Below, in pieces: positions 44,489-54,900 of a stretch of DNA of 64,000 nucleotides. Source of the DNA: an uncultured Clostridia bacterium (GTDB lineage Bacteria; Bacillota; Clostridia; Lachnospirales; Lachnospiraceae); the NCBI GenBank assembly GCA_937895705.1, contig CALBKM010000029.1, forward strand, positions 1 through 64,000, in the 5' to 3' direction. How positions within the stretch are numbered: the first letter of the stretch is position 1; each line of letters begins with the position of its first letter. Under the pieces are notes generated by a model. That model did not search any database. It was not told the origin of the DNA and saw nothing but the letters and a program-made list of their open reading frames with translations. A program made the position numbers and the translations under genes.

Positions 44489-45199
44489 TTAACTGGAAAA
44501 TCCCTCTAAAATCGAGTACAATTCCTCTCTGTCTTTTACATAAATTCCTTCAATCAGGGCAAGCCTGTCTTCTTCCGCCAAATCCACCGCCGGAATATGG
44601 GTATATTCGAACACAGACTCCATATCGCTGTAGAATACCGTTACCATTCCGTCCGTAATGTTTACATAAAATTTATATGGTATCTTCGACGCATCATATG
44701 TCTTACGAAGCACTACTTTATTTTCGGAAAAAGACATAATTTCATATGCCTGCAGTCCTGCTTCATACTCCGCAAGACTTAAATTTTCCATATATTTTCC
44801 TACATATGCAGCCAATTCTTCTCTGGTCATTCCGATTAAGAAGCCGGGAGCGGTTCTTTTTGCGGAGTCCAACTGCTTTGTTACCGCATTAAAGGTTTCT
44901 TCGATATACTCCACCGTTGGAAGCACCGTGTTATGAGAAAGCGCTCCTACAGCCACATTTTCCTGTTCCTCCGAACGATTCGCGAATTCCGTCAGCTCTT
45001 CCTCCTGTTGCGCCAGACGATTCAACAGAGATTTATTCTCTTCACTTACCCGTTCCAGTTCCGAAAACAAACTGCTTTCCTGCTCTTTTGCTTTCCGGTT
45101 AAAATCCTTTAATGCATTTTTGTAACTGGTATAATAACATACTCCGAACAACAAACTCAATGTCACAAAGCTTCCGATAAAGATTCCAATTTTTTTCAC
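44489..45199 (-). CDS. Membrane-anchored coiled-coil protein, BofC-like tail
   Basis: 236 residues. One N-terminal membrane segment (IGIFIGSFVTLSLLFGVCYY), a coiled coil (about 30-75), then two small alpha/beta parts. The last ~55 residues (DGMVTVFYSDM through VKDREELYSILEGF) recall the C-terminal domain of BofC, the forespore regulator of SigK activation. This likeness is by eye only. The start is GTG with AGGAGG eight bases upstream. It lies between the flavoproteins and the flippase gene. Confidence 0.7.
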   Translation of the reverse strand: MKKIGIFIGSFVTLSLLFGVCYYTSYKNALKDFNRKAKEQESSLFSELERVSEENKSLLNRLAQQEEELTEFANRSEEQENVAVGALSHNTVLPTVEYIEETFNAVTKQLDSAKRTAPGFLIGMTREELAAYVGKYMENLSLAEYEAGLQAYEIMSFSENKVVLRKTYDASKIPYKFYVNITDGMVTVFYSDMESVFEYTHIPAVDLAEEDRLALIEGIYVKDREELYSILEGFSS

Positions 45200-45255
45200 G
45201 GATTACACCTCCTATTCCGAAGTGTTTCCATAAAAAAGAATCTTATACCAAAAAC

Positions 45256-46899
45256 TTACATCAGATTCAACTTCTTTGCAATTCGAACCAACAGAGCGCC
45301 CTTCGGCATATCCATAAGTTCTTCTTCCTCCACGGCACGGAACAAAATCAGCATGACAAAATAGATAATCATTGCAAGTCCGATTGCCGCACAGAGAGAA
45401 ATTGCGTTACTTTCCGTCAGGAACATCATTCCCCGGTAAATCAATAGCGACAAAACCGCCATAAATACCGTACAAAGGCCGATACGTAAGAAGGTACGAT
45501 CAAGTTCCTGTACATATCCGGTTTCTTTCTTTAACCGCAACCAATTCAAAACACTGATAATAAGCGGGAACACCATGTTTCCGATTACAAGGGTATAGAC
45601 TCCAAGCGGTGTAAACATCAAAAGAACAATATCCAGTACCAGATAGATTGCCAAAGAAATCACACCGTGAATTACAGGCACTCTCATGCGGTTCACGCCC
45701 TGTAAAATACTGTTGGTGGCCGTAGAATATGCAAAAAAGATAATGGACGCCGCTCCGATATACATCATTCGTGACGTTATGGTAAGGGCCTCCCCTGACT
45801 CTCCGAATACAAACCGCATAATCGGCGCCGCCAGCACCGCCATGCCACCCGCGCACGGAAACGCAATGAGCATATTCAGCTTAATAGCTTGGGCAATACG
45901 TCCATGCAACAACTCCTGATTTCTCTTGGTATGAGCCTGTACAATACTCGGTAATGTCGCCATTCCGATGGAGGATGCAATCGCAATCGGGACATTCGTC
46001 ATAAGACGATATTTACCGGAATACAGACCGAACCATTCTCTTCGTACCGTGTCCGCCACGCCTTTGCCGTCCAGAATCTGATTTAACAACACGCTATCCA
46101 ACAAACTGCTGACGGAATACACCGTCTGATTTAAAATAATCGGAGCAGTTGTCAAAAGCAACAATTTCAGCAACAAAGCCCGGTCTTCGTAGGCACCGAT
46201 TTTATCCTTTCGTACTCTCTTTTTTAAATATGGATAATAACAAAAGAATACAAACAATAAAAAAACAAGGGCCGTAAGGGCACCGCACAAGGTCCCCAGC
46301 GTACCTCCGGCTGCGCCGTAAGCGGAAATCTTGTCGGAAGCACTGAAATGGCTGATTAAAAGTTTTGCAGCCACAACGCTAACTACCGCATTCACAATCT
46401 GCTCTAAAATCTGAGACACGGAAGTCGGGATAACGGTATGCTTTCCTTGAAAATATCCGCGAATCACGCCCATAATCGAAAAAACAAAAATGGTCGGTGC
46501 CAGTACTTTTAACGGAATGGCGGTACTGAGATCCGCCTCTTTAAACACGTACTCCGCAATAAAATCCGCACCCAAAAACAGCAACAAAGAAGCCAGAAAA
46601 CCGAGAATTGCGGCAAATATCATTCCCACCTGAAACATGTGATAGGAATTGCCGTATTCTTTTTTGTCCTCTCGCTCCGAAATCAACTTGGAAATTGCCG
46701 TCGGAATACTGTAGGTAGATAATAAAAGTGCAATATTGTATACTTCAAAGGCATTGGAATAAGCACCGAGGCCGTCGTCCCCGATGGTATTAGCTAACGG
46801 AATCCGGTAAATAAGTCCGATAAGCCGGACAATGACCGAAGCTACCGCCAGTATGATTCCCTGCGTAATAAAACTCGCTTGTTTTTCTTTTCCTGCCAT
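45256..46899 (-). CDS. SpoVB-type polysaccharide flippase (MOP superfamily)
   Basis: 547 residues with about 14 membrane segments. The N-terminus (ITQGIILAVASVIVRLIGLIYRIPLAN) and internal GVIRGYFQGKHTVIPTSVSQILEQ match the MurJ/SpoVB/YtgP group. Members move lipid-linked precursors such as lipid II across the membrane; SpoVB acts in spore cortex synthesis. Which member it is cannot be settled without a tree. It begins 14 nt after ybeY. Confidence 0.88.
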   Translation of the reverse strand: MAGKEKQASFITQGIILAVASVIVRLIGLIYRIPLANTIGDDGLGAYSNAFEVYNIALLLSTYSIPTAISKLISEREDKKEYGNSYHMFQVGMIFAAILGFLASLLLFLGADFIAEYVFKEADLSTAIPLKVLAPTIFVFSIMGVIRGYFQGKHTVIPTSVSQILEQIVNAVVSVVAAKLLISHFSASDKISAYGAAGGTLGTLCGALTALVFLLFVFFCYYPYLKKRVRKDKIGAYEDRALLLKLLLLTTAPIILNQTVYSVSSLLDSVLLNQILDGKGVADTVRREWFGLYSGKYRLMTNVPIAIASSIGMATLPSIVQAHTKRNQELLHGRIAQAIKLNMLIAFPCAGGMAVLAAPIMRFVFGESGEALTITSRMMYIGAASIIFFAYSTATNSILQGVNRMRVPVIHGVISLAIYLVLDIVLLMFTPLGVYTLVIGNMVFPLIISVLNWLRLKKETGYVQELDRTFLRIGLCTVFMAVLSLLIYRGMMFLTESNAISLCAAIGLAMIIYFVMLILFRAVEEEELMDMPKGALLVRIAKKLNLM

Positions 46900-46913
46900 A
46901 ACAAAAACTCCGT

Positions 46914-47411
46914 TTATCGATAAATTTGAAGCGCATCCATAATCTGACGCTGCTTTTCCTCCATAATCAGACGCTCGTCCTCTTCCATGTGGTCAAAGCC
47001 GCACAAATGAAGCACACTGTGCGCCAGTAAAAATCCCAATTCTCTTTCCTGGGAATGCCCGTACTCCTCTGCCTGAGACAAAACACGTTCCACGGAAATT
47101 ACAATATCCCCTAACATCAGCTCGCCGGTGTCCGGATGAAACACTTCCGGCTGTTCCTCCTCAAGGCTGTCAAAATCGCCCGGAACCGGATACTCTCCCA
47201 CAGGAAACGACAACACATCCGTAGGCGCATCAATCTCCCGGTTTTCTCTGTTTATCTCACGAATGGAATCGTTGTCCGTAAACAAAACATTAACCTCCGC
47301 TTCGTAAGGACATTCGATAAAATCCAACGCCCCGTTAATCACGCGTTCCGTTAACTCTTTATACGCAAAAGAAAAGGGGATTTTGGTCTCTTCTTCAATG
47401 GTTATTGTCAA
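46914..47411 (-). CDS. ybeY: Endoribonuclease YbeY
   Basis: 165 residues. The zinc motif H-x3-H-x5-H is intact (AHSVLHLCGFDHMEEDE). YbeY takes part in 16S rRNA 3'-end maturation and ribosome quality control. The start is a TTG at 47411, seven bases after GGAGG, overlapping the stop of the upstream HD gene as TTGA. The order phoH, HD protein, ybeY is conserved in Firmicutes. Confidence 0.93.
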   Translation of the reverse strand: MTITIEEETKIPFSFAYKELTERVINGALDFIECPYEAEVNVLFTDNDSIREINRENREIDAPTDVLSFPVGEYPVPGDFDSLEEEQPEVFHPDTGELMLGDIVISVERVLSQAEEYGHSQERELGFLLAHSVLHLCGFDHMEEDERLIMEEKQRQIMDALQIYR

Positions 47412-48772
47412 AACATTTCCTCCTTAATGACCTCTGCCATAGTATTGCGAATCACGGTCAAATCTCCGGCAGTCAGTCCGCTGTCATTGAAATCGCCTTT
47501 GGTCAAACGAAGATTCATCGCTTTTTCGATGACCTTTACAATTACAATCTTCCCTGTTTGTGTTTTCTTTAAATGTTCACACATACCGCAAATATTATCC
47601 GTCAGCAAAAGCAAGGCCGCTTCTTTGGATGTAGGCTTGTCTCCGTCCACCGTATGCTCCCGCAAAACCTTCCGTAACTCAGTCGGAAAGTTTTCGCTTT
47701 CCGCAACCGCCAAGGCTCCGGCAACCGACCGGTCTCCCTGCAGACGTCCGATTTCGTGATAATACCCACCGCATTTTACTAATGTAACATTTACTCCCTC
47801 CATCCGTTTTGCTACTTCTTCCGCAATTAATGCCACCCGGCTGACATGCAAAAAGGCCTTTGGAAAACCTTCAGCAAACTTATCCAAAAGAGGGGCATGT
47901 TCCGCACACAACTCCTCCAGACGATTCATCAAAGATTCATCCCGGACAATAACTTCCGTCTGCTGATAAAAGACATTCTCTGCACACTTCCCGTAACTCG
48001 TTTCCGCCGCTTCGCTACCTTCCGTCATCGCAACATATTCCGACATCTCCGCATCCTGCTCTTCCGTACCGGCGGCAAGCTCTTCCAGAAAATCGAAGTT
48101 CTCCTTCTGTGTTTGCGGCAATAGGCTGTCCCGCAACGGTTTCGACAGCAAAAGCACCGCACAAATCACAATTCCGTATACCAATGCCACATAAAAAATT
48201 TCACCGTTTAATACGTCCTGATCCATCGTAAAGAAACATACCAGACGAACGCTGATTAATACCGCAGCAACGGAAATCAAAACATTTACGCCATCCTTAA
48301 AGGAATATGCAAGCGGCATTACAAAACCGAGAAGTAAGATACAAATAATCTGTATAATCAGCACCTCGGAAACCAACTCGTTTTGCAGACTTCCGATTAT
48401 AAACAGTAAAAACATGTTTAACAGCATCCCGTAACGAAGCCGGAACGCACATAGTACAAGCATTCCTCCGAAAATCCAGAACGGAAACGTAAACGGATTG
48501 TCGAACAGCAACAAAAACGCCACGGAAATAATGTATACCAACGGAATCAGCCAAAATAAGAAGCCCTCCGTCGTCTTTTGTTCAAATACACAGACATAAA
48601 CAAAAGCACCGAGAGAAAGTACTCCCGCCAGAAAAAGATACACCGGCGTAAGAGCTTGTCCTCCTTCTCTTAAAAACGGAACTAAAACCGCACCGGCCAT
48701 CATAAGCACAAACATCATGATGTTCCACAATACGACTTTTTTTGAATTGTTTCCTTGTTTCTCTTTCCTCAT
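47408..48772 (-). CDS. Truncated PgpH-like HD membrane protein
   Basis: 454 residues against about 700 for PgpH/YqfF. Residues 15-230 hold seven or so membrane segments. Residues about 295-420 hold an HD-type domain (FLHVSRVALIAEE, YYHEIGRLQGDR, REHTVDGD). Its locus, between phoH and ybeY, is that of PgpH, the cyclic-di-AMP phosphodiesterase. The N-terminal extracellular sensing domain is missing. The HD pair is HE and the later histidine pair is HT, so catalysis may be altered or lost. It starts one base after phoH and overlaps ybeY. Confidence 0.82.
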   Translation of the reverse strand: MRKEKQGNNSKKVVLWNIMMFVLMMAGAVLVPFLREGGQALTPVYLFLAGVLSLGAFVYVCVFEQKTTEGFLFWLIPLVYIISVAFLLLFDNPFTFPFWIFGGMLVLCAFRLRYGMLLNMFLLFIIGSLQNELVSEVLIIQIICILLLGFVMPLAYSFKDGVNVLISVAAVLISVRLVCFFTMDQDVLNGEIFYVALVYGIVICAVLLLSKPLRDSLLPQTQKENFDFLEELAAGTEEQDAEMSEYVAMTEGSEAAETSYGKCAENVFYQQTEVIVRDESLMNRLEELCAEHAPLLDKFAEGFPKAFLHVSRVALIAEEVAKRMEGVNVTLVKCGGYYHEIGRLQGDRSVAGALAVAESENFPTELRKVLREHTVDGDKPTSKEAALLLLTDNICGMCEHLKKTQTGKIVIVKVIEKAMNLRLTKGDFNDSGLTAGDLTVIRNTMAEVIKEEMF

Positions 48773-48773
48773 C

Positions 48774-49895
48774 TTACTTGCGCGCGAACAGGCGCTCCCC
48801 CTTTTTCTTCATTACAGGTTTCCCGGCATGTCCCGCTTTTTTCTCCGACACAACCGTTTTCTTTGTAAACTCCACCGGTTTCGTTCCGCTTTTCTTTGTA
48901 CTGTCCTGTACATTTGCAGAGGAATCCGGAGTCTCTCTTCTGCTTGTCGTCCGCTTAATTGTTCTTTGCTCATATTCGTCGTACGCATGCACAATCTTTT
49001 GTACCAACGGATGGCGCACCACATCCTGGGACGTCAGTTCGCAAATGCCGATGTCGTCAATCTTTTTCAACACACGAAGTGCCACATCAAGGCCGGAGGT
49101 CGCACCGCTCGGCAAATCTTTCTGGGATAAATCGCCGGTGATAATGACTTTGGAACCGAACCCGATACGGGTCAGGAACATCTTCATCTGGGCCGGCGTC
49201 GTATTCTGCGCTTCATCCAGAATAATAAAAGCATTATCCAGAGTACGTCCGCGCATATACGCAAGAGGCGCCACCTCTATCAGCCCCTTTTCCATGTTCT
49301 TCGTAAAGCTTTCCGCGCCCATAATCTGATACAAAGCATCATAGAGCGGGCGAAGATACGGGTCTACCTTACTTTGTAAATCTCCCGGTAAAAAGCCCAA
49401 CTTTTCTCCCGCCTCAATGGCCGGACGAGTCAGAATAATACGGCTTACTTCGTCGTTTTTAAAGGCCGTAATCCCCATCGCCATGGCAAGATACGTCTTA
49501 CCGGTTCCGGCTGGACCCACTCCGAACACAATCATCTTCTTACGGATCATATCCACATACTGTTTCTGGCCCAAAGTCTTCGGCTTAATCGGCTTTCCCT
49601 GGATGGTATGACAGATGGTATCCTTATCAATCTCCGTAATCGCAGACTCCTGCTCCTTCGGCAAAAGAGATAATGCGTAAGAAACATTCTGCTCCGTAAT
49701 GGCATTTCCGCGCTGGGACAGTAAACAAAGCTGGTCGATTACCCGCTTTGCCTGTTCCGCAGCCTGCGCCGTTCCCAAAATCTTTAACTTATCGTCACGA
49801 ACAATCAGTGTTACACCCAAGTTCTTCTCAATCAACTTGGCATAAGCATCAAACTGACCGAAAATATTTCTGCTATGCTCCACCGGAAGTTCCAT
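48774..49895 (-). CDS. phoH: PhoH family ATPase
   Basis: About 373 residues. A small KH-like N-terminal part precedes a RecA-type ATPase with Walker A GPAGTGKTY and Walker B ILDEAQNTTP. The last ~65 residues are a Lys/Arg/Ser/Thr-rich low-complexity tail not usual in the family, perhaps binding nucleic acid. PhoH proteins are predicted RNA-related ATPases. The start is uncertain: ATG 49895 has TGGAG six bases upstream, whereas ATG 49916 has GGAGG but thirteen bases away. Either way it overlaps the yqfD end. Confidence 0.9.
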   Translation of the reverse strand: MELPVEHSRNIFGQFDAYAKLIEKNLGVTLIVRDDKLKILGTAQAAEQAKRVIDQLCLLSQRGNAITEQNVSYALSLLPKEQESAITEIDKDTICHTIQGKPIKPKTLGQKQYVDMIRKKMIVFGVGPAGTGKTYLAMAMGITAFKNDEVSRIILTRPAIEAGEKLGFLPGDLQSKVDPYLRPLYDALYQIMGAESFTKNMEKGLIEVAPLAYMRGRTLDNAFIILDEAQNTTPAQMKMFLTRIGFGSKVIITGDLSQKDLPSGATSGLDVALRVLKKIDDIGICELTSQDVVRHPLVQKIVHAYDEYEQRTIKRTTSRRETPDSSANVQDSTKKSGTKPVEFTKKTVVSEKKAGHAGKPVMKKKGERLFARK

Positions 49896-51141
49896 TGTTG
49901 TCTCCACTATACTCATCCGAATTCTGTAACCTCCACTCATCTTCCGATACTGTCAACGTCTCCCATGCATCGGTCAACAGCACCAGTTTTCCTTCCGTCT
50001 TTACCGTATCCGCTTCCACAGAAGTTTTTATTTCCGTGGAAAAAACCATAGTCTTGTTCTGTTCCAAATACGATATGTAACGGGCAAGTGCCTCTTCTGC
50101 CAGCGTTTCCGCCTCCTCCTCCGAATAGGTCCGTACCCTCGGAACATATTCCGCAATTACAGATTTTTGCATACGGAAGGGCAAAGGGAAATGCTTATGC
50201 AGAGCTAACACCGCATCCTCTGTTATTATAGCATAATTTGTATAAGAATGACTAGGCATATGCGAAAATATTTTTTTATTTCCGAAGGAAATTATATATC
50301 CGGTCTTTTGATTCCCCGTATAGTCCCGTTCCTCCGTCTTTCTTGAAAAAATGTGGCTGTATTTTTTGATTGTCCGTAGCGTAATATCCGCATCCGCCGC
50401 CACCGGATAACGATTCACTTCAATATCATTATCTCCGATTACGGAAATTATTCCGCTGACCAGAATATCTCCTTTTCGTACAATGTCACCTTCTTTTACA
50501 AGGGGAGTTCCTTTTCGGCACACCAGATTCTCTATCATTCCGTCCGTTGTTGCCACCAAATGTACCGGCGTCGTATCCGCCTCCCGCGTCGGCGGCATAT
50601 CGGTTTCCGCAACCTTTATAAACAACTTTGTCCCACGTAGTTCGGCAGACACCCAGCCGATGTCCGGATAATCGATTCGCAACTGCCTCTCGATATTCAT
50701 GCAATCCACTGTTTCGCACCGCATGCCGCATACCACCCCGGTTTCCCGCAAATAAGACAAAAGTTCTTCTTCCGTATGTACAAAGCCTCCGGTAACGGAA
50801 ATGTCCCATACAAACCGGGACAACAGCCACATCAGCCAGATGCAATAAATCCCTCCTGCCAGAAAAGCAATCCGGTTACGATACCGTTTCAGAAAAAAAG
50901 GTAGCCCGTTTTTTCTTTTGACCAAAGGAATGCAATGTGCCTTTTTTGCTGCACTTCTTACCCGAAAATAGTCCCGAAGCTTCATTTTCGCCACATAGAC
51001 CGTTCCTTTCTCAGTAACCTGTGTACCGACTTCGTAAAGCGGAATCTTTCTGCTGCGGCAAACATTAAGAAAGCGCTCCGGAGACGTTCCCTTCAGTTCC
51101 ACGAATACGGTTCCCGTAAAAAAATCAATCACACTTTTCAT
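49873..51141 (-). CDS. yqfD: Sporulation protein YqfD
   Basis: 422 residues. The cytoplasmic N-terminal part (residues 1-85) is followed by one membrane segment (IAFLAGGIYCIWLMWLLSRFV) and a large outer beta-rich domain. Domain order and the yqfC-yqfD-phoH context identify the sporulation stage IV family protein YqfD, made in the mother cell. Its biochemical role is not established. AAGGAGG precedes the ATG. Confidence 0.92.
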   Translation of the reverse strand: MKSVIDFFTGTVFVELKGTSPERFLNVCRSRKIPLYEVGTQVTEKGTVYVAKMKLRDYFRVRSAAKKAHCIPLVKRKNGLPFFLKRYRNRIAFLAGGIYCIWLMWLLSRFVWDISVTGGFVHTEEELLSYLRETGVVCGMRCETVDCMNIERQLRIDYPDIGWVSAELRGTKLFIKVAETDMPPTREADTTPVHLVATTDGMIENLVCRKGTPLVKEGDIVRKGDILVSGIISVIGDNDIEVNRYPVAADADITLRTIKKYSHIFSRKTEERDYTGNQKTGYIISFGNKKIFSHMPSHSYTNYAIITEDAVLALHKHFPLPFRMQKSVIAEYVPRVRTYSEEEAETLAEEALARYISYLEQNKTMVFSTEIKTSVEADTVKTEGKLVLLTDAWETLTVSEDEWRLQNSDEYSGDNNGTSGGA

Positions 51142-51153
51142 CCGTCTTCCTCC

Positions 51154-51522
51154 TTACCCTTTGCTTTCCTGATAAGAAACTCCGGCAATGTTTCCCACAA
51201 TCCGAAGCTCTTCCGGCAAAAAATAAGCAAGACGAAGGCTGCTTCCGTCTACACACAACTCATATTTCTTTGTTTTTAATCGTATCCGGCCGGAAGTATA
51301 TTCCGTTACGGACGTAAAATTCCGGACAATCATACAATGTCTGCCCGAGCAATATAATAACATCTCTCCGGCCACATCCGGCGGCAGAGAAACAAAATCC
51401 GTTAATCGTTCAAAAAATGTAGCATATTCTTTTTTCTCTTTCTTTTCCGCACGTTTTACCTGCAAATAAAGGTCTTTCTTTCCTTCGGTCTTTTTGCGTT
51501 TCCGTACCCTGTACTTCGCCAT
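51154..51522 (-). CDS. yqfC: YabP/YqfC family sporulation protein
   Basis: 122 residues. A lysine-rich N-terminus precedes the YabP/YqfC domain (LTDFVSLPPDVAGE, VRNFTSVTEYTSGRI, LRIVGNIAGV). This mother-cell sporulation family is always found next to yqfD, as here (12 nt gap). CGGAGG precedes the ATG at short spacing. Confidence 0.92.
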   Translation of the reverse strand: MAKYRVRKRKKTEGKKDLYLQVKRAEKKEKKEYATFFERLTDFVSLPPDVAGEMLLYCSGRHCMIVRNFTSVTEYTSGRIRLKTKKYELCVDGSSLRLAYFLPEELRIVGNIAGVSYQESKG

Positions 51523-51580
51523 GCCGCCTCCGTAAACATTCCCTTACTTTCCAGTATATTGTGGTTCAAAACGTAAAATA

Positions 51581-51604
51581 CCCCTTAATCCGAAGATTAA
51601 GGGG
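51581..51604 (-). terminator. Terminator after rpsU
   Basis: CCCCTTAATC-tetraloop-GATTAAGGGG, a perfect 10-bp stem; on the minus strand the loop reads TTCG and the tail TATTTT. It separates rpsU from the sporulation genes and also has T5 on the plus strand. Confidence 0.85.
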
Positions 51605-51616
51605 CTTTTTCGCACA

Positions 51617-51793
51617 TTATTTATACTTGCGCTTACGAGCAGCTTCAGACTTCTTCTTACGTCTTACGCTCGGCTTCTCGTAATGCTCTCTCTTGCGAAT
51701 CTCCTGCTGAATGCCAGCCTTTGCGCAGTTTCTCTTGAATCTGCGGAGAGCGCTGTCGAGGGATTCATTCTCTTTTACGATAACATTCGACAT
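51617..51793 (-). CDS. rpsU: 30S ribosomal protein S21
   Basis: 58 residues, translated from the sequence directly. It begins MSNVIVKENESLDSALRRFK and ends in a basic tail (SEAARKRKYK), the standard bacterial S21. It binds the 30S platform near the anti-Shine-Dalgarno end of 16S rRNA. AGGTGAG lies just before the ATG. Own promoter and terminator. Confidence 0.97.
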   Translation of the reverse strand: MSNVIVKENESLDSALRRFKRNCAKAGIQQEIRKREHYEKPSVRRKKKSEAARKRKYK

Positions 51794-51871
51794 CTTCTCA
51801 CCTAACCTCCCTCCAGTTGTGTATTGTGCCTATATACAACTGTTTGGGTATTTTATAATAGCACTACATAG

Positions 51872-51899
51872 ATTATATCATAAAAATTCCATTCGTCAA
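51872..51899 (-). promoter_or_regulatory. Predicted sigma-A promoter of rpsU
   Basis: Minus strand TTGACG, 16-bp spacer, TATAAT, about 79 bases before the rpsU start. Confidence 0.7.
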
Positions 51900-51963
51900 T
51901 AAGAAATTTAAAATTGTTGGAATTTTTTTGAAAACTTTTGACCGACAGGTAACAATCCTCGAC

Positions 51964-54900
51964 TTATTCCGCATCAAACAGCTCTGAAATATCCTGCAAT
52001 CCTTCTATTTCCTCTGCTGCGGCAATCAATTCCTCCCAAGAATCATATGCCACCACCGTTCCATCGTTTTCCGCTATAAAATAGTTCTTCGCCAAAAACT
52101 CCCAATACAAAGCAGAATCCTTTTCCGAGCTTCTTGCGGAATAAACGGACGGTTTCTTTGGAGAAAACATAATTACATCTACTTCCGTCATCACCTTACC
52201 GTCCGCCAAAAGCTCTTTCGGAACAGCGTTATTCTGCACAGTAAGAATTTTGTTTACATGTTCGGAAATCAACTCTGCCTCCCGGTTTGTTCCCAACCAG
52301 TGAAGCCCTTGGATTCCGTCCGACAAAACCCCATGATTCAGGTACGGATGACCGTCACCCGTAAATGAAAGTTCATCCCCTTCCAAATAATCGAAGGGTC
52401 CAGTATCCCATTCTCCTCCTGCCCACACCAGTTGCACATCATCGTCAATATACCAGTCCTCAGGGAAGCCGATGGTATCGCTCATATAAAATCTTGCCTC
52501 CGGACATCCTGATACGCATAATCCGGAAAAAGCAAACTCTTTTCCGGATATTGATGCTAAGTTTTTACAATCGTTTACATATAACCTCATCCGGCCGTTT
52601 GTGTCAAACCAGATTCCTTCCAGCTTTTCACAACCGTTGATATAATAATACGACTCTCTCCATGCTTCCGAACTTCCTACATACTTTACCCCCGGATGCT
52701 GATCCAGAATTATCTCAAAAATCCGTCCGCCCATGTGTCCGATGTATTCCATGTTCGGAAACCAATTCAGACCGTCTACTACATTGATGTCCTCCGAAAG
52801 CTCTGTATTATCATAGAACTCAAAATCGACCGCTGTCACCTGTTCTCTTTCCTGTTTTGTAAGAAAGCCGTCTTTATCCGTGTCAATGTTGTCTTTGATG
52901 TAGCTACGAAAATACTGTCCCGAAAAATATGCTTCCGAAATCGGAATCCGTTCCACCTCCGGATCAGCTACTACTACTCGCGACTTCGGCATTCCTGTCG
53001 GCATCGGGGTTGCGGTTGGTTCCGGCGTCGCGGTCGGTTCCGGTGTTATCAGCTGAAACAAGTTTTTGATTCCTATTAAATCCGCATACCCTTCCGTTGC
53101 AAGGAACACTTCTTCTACTGAATCAAACTCTGTAATTGTTCCGTTCTGTTCTGCAATGTAATAACGGCCTGCCAGCAAAGTCTCTCTGTATCTCATCCCA
53201 TCCCAAACTCCGATCATATAGATTGAAGTTCCTTGCGGCGAATATACAATAGATTTTATTTCGGCCTGTGCAAGAAGCTCTTCCGAAAGTTCTGCTAAAG
53301 CAGACTCTTTGTACATATGGTACATTTCCTCCATTTGTTCCTTTACGTGTAACGCTTCAGTGTCAAGACCTAACCACTCAATCGTATAGATGTCTTCCGA
53401 ATAGATTTTACGCCATTCCGGGGTTCTGTCCTCCGAAAGTTGCACATTTGCCCCGATTTGCTCCAAACGAAGCGGTTCATCTGTGTCACTCCACATCCGA
53501 TAGATAATGCTTCCTTCGGCATCCAGCCGCATATACTTCGGAAATTCCTCGAACCAGTCAACACATACCTCTAGCTTCGGAGTGTCAAAAGTGTATACCG
53601 CACCGAGATTGCCGTCCCATGAATAAATACGGTGCAGTTGCTCACAATTATTTGCATATACCGCACCACCGGAGCTCATATGAACGGCTATAGTGTCCAG
53701 CTTATCACAGTCCTCCGCAAATACAAGGGAAGAACCGCTTTCATTCCAATTCACAACAGTTATGCTCGGATGCTGATACAGATACACCTCCGCTTCGGAC
53801 ATGAGCTCCAGCCTTTCCAGATTCGGAAACCAATTCAGTCCGTCTAAAGCCGCTTTCTTTTCCGTATATTGTCCCTTCATAATTGACCGATATCGTCCCG
53901 AATCAAAATTAATCGACCTTACCTGTTCTCTCTCATTCTTTGTAAGTAATCCGTCACCGTTTGTATCGATTTCACGCTTTATATATTCCCGGAACAACTC
54001 TCCGGAAAAGTAGGTTTCATCAATCGGAATTTGCTCCACATCGTAATCAATGACATATACATGTCCGTTCTCCCTTGTAATCCAAGTTTGAACAAATCCC
54101 GTTTCGTCCGTGCGGAATACCTGCTTTTCCGAAGACACCCGTCCCTGATATTCCTTTTCCGTAGAAAGAACTAAATAATCAGCTCCGTATTGACCATAAT
54201 TTTCTGCGTCTGTCTGAAGATAAACTGCTTTTGACCGGTCCGCATTAAATACATCACAATACAGAATATTTCCATCCAAATCCATTGTTCCGATTGCTAT
54301 TGACCGAAAGCCGGCTGCATGACTTGAACTATACTTTTGTATTATAAAATATACCCTATCTTCATTTGTAATGTAATGGGTGACCTCTGCCCCCTCATAT
54401 TCCACCCTAAAATAAAGGTCCTCACGTTTTTCGTCCTCCTGTATTACTTTTCGAATCAGTTCCGTTCCCGATACGCCATATTCTGCATTATAAGGCACGG
54501 TTCCGCTTAAAAATACGGTCGCGCTTACCGTCGTTGCTTCTCCGTTTCCGCTATAAAGCGTAATCGTTCCATCGGTTGAAATAACCGGTTTTTTATCTTT
54601 CCAGTAATCATACAGACCGCTCGTTTCTGCAGCAGTACATACGCGCTGACAGTTTCCTGCCCCATCCAAACGGTACCATGTCATACCATAGGCTTCTATG
54701 CCGTAAAAATCTGAAGTATCCGAATATACGATACCGAAATAGGTATCCTTTCCCATTTCATAGATTCCGACCTGAGATACCCCATACTCCTTGACAGCGA
54801 CAAAGGAAAGTTCCTCTCCTTCCTGTCTTACGGACACCAAACAGATATAGTTCTTAGTGCTCAGCACAATATCCGCATAACAATCCGTCTGCGTTATCTG

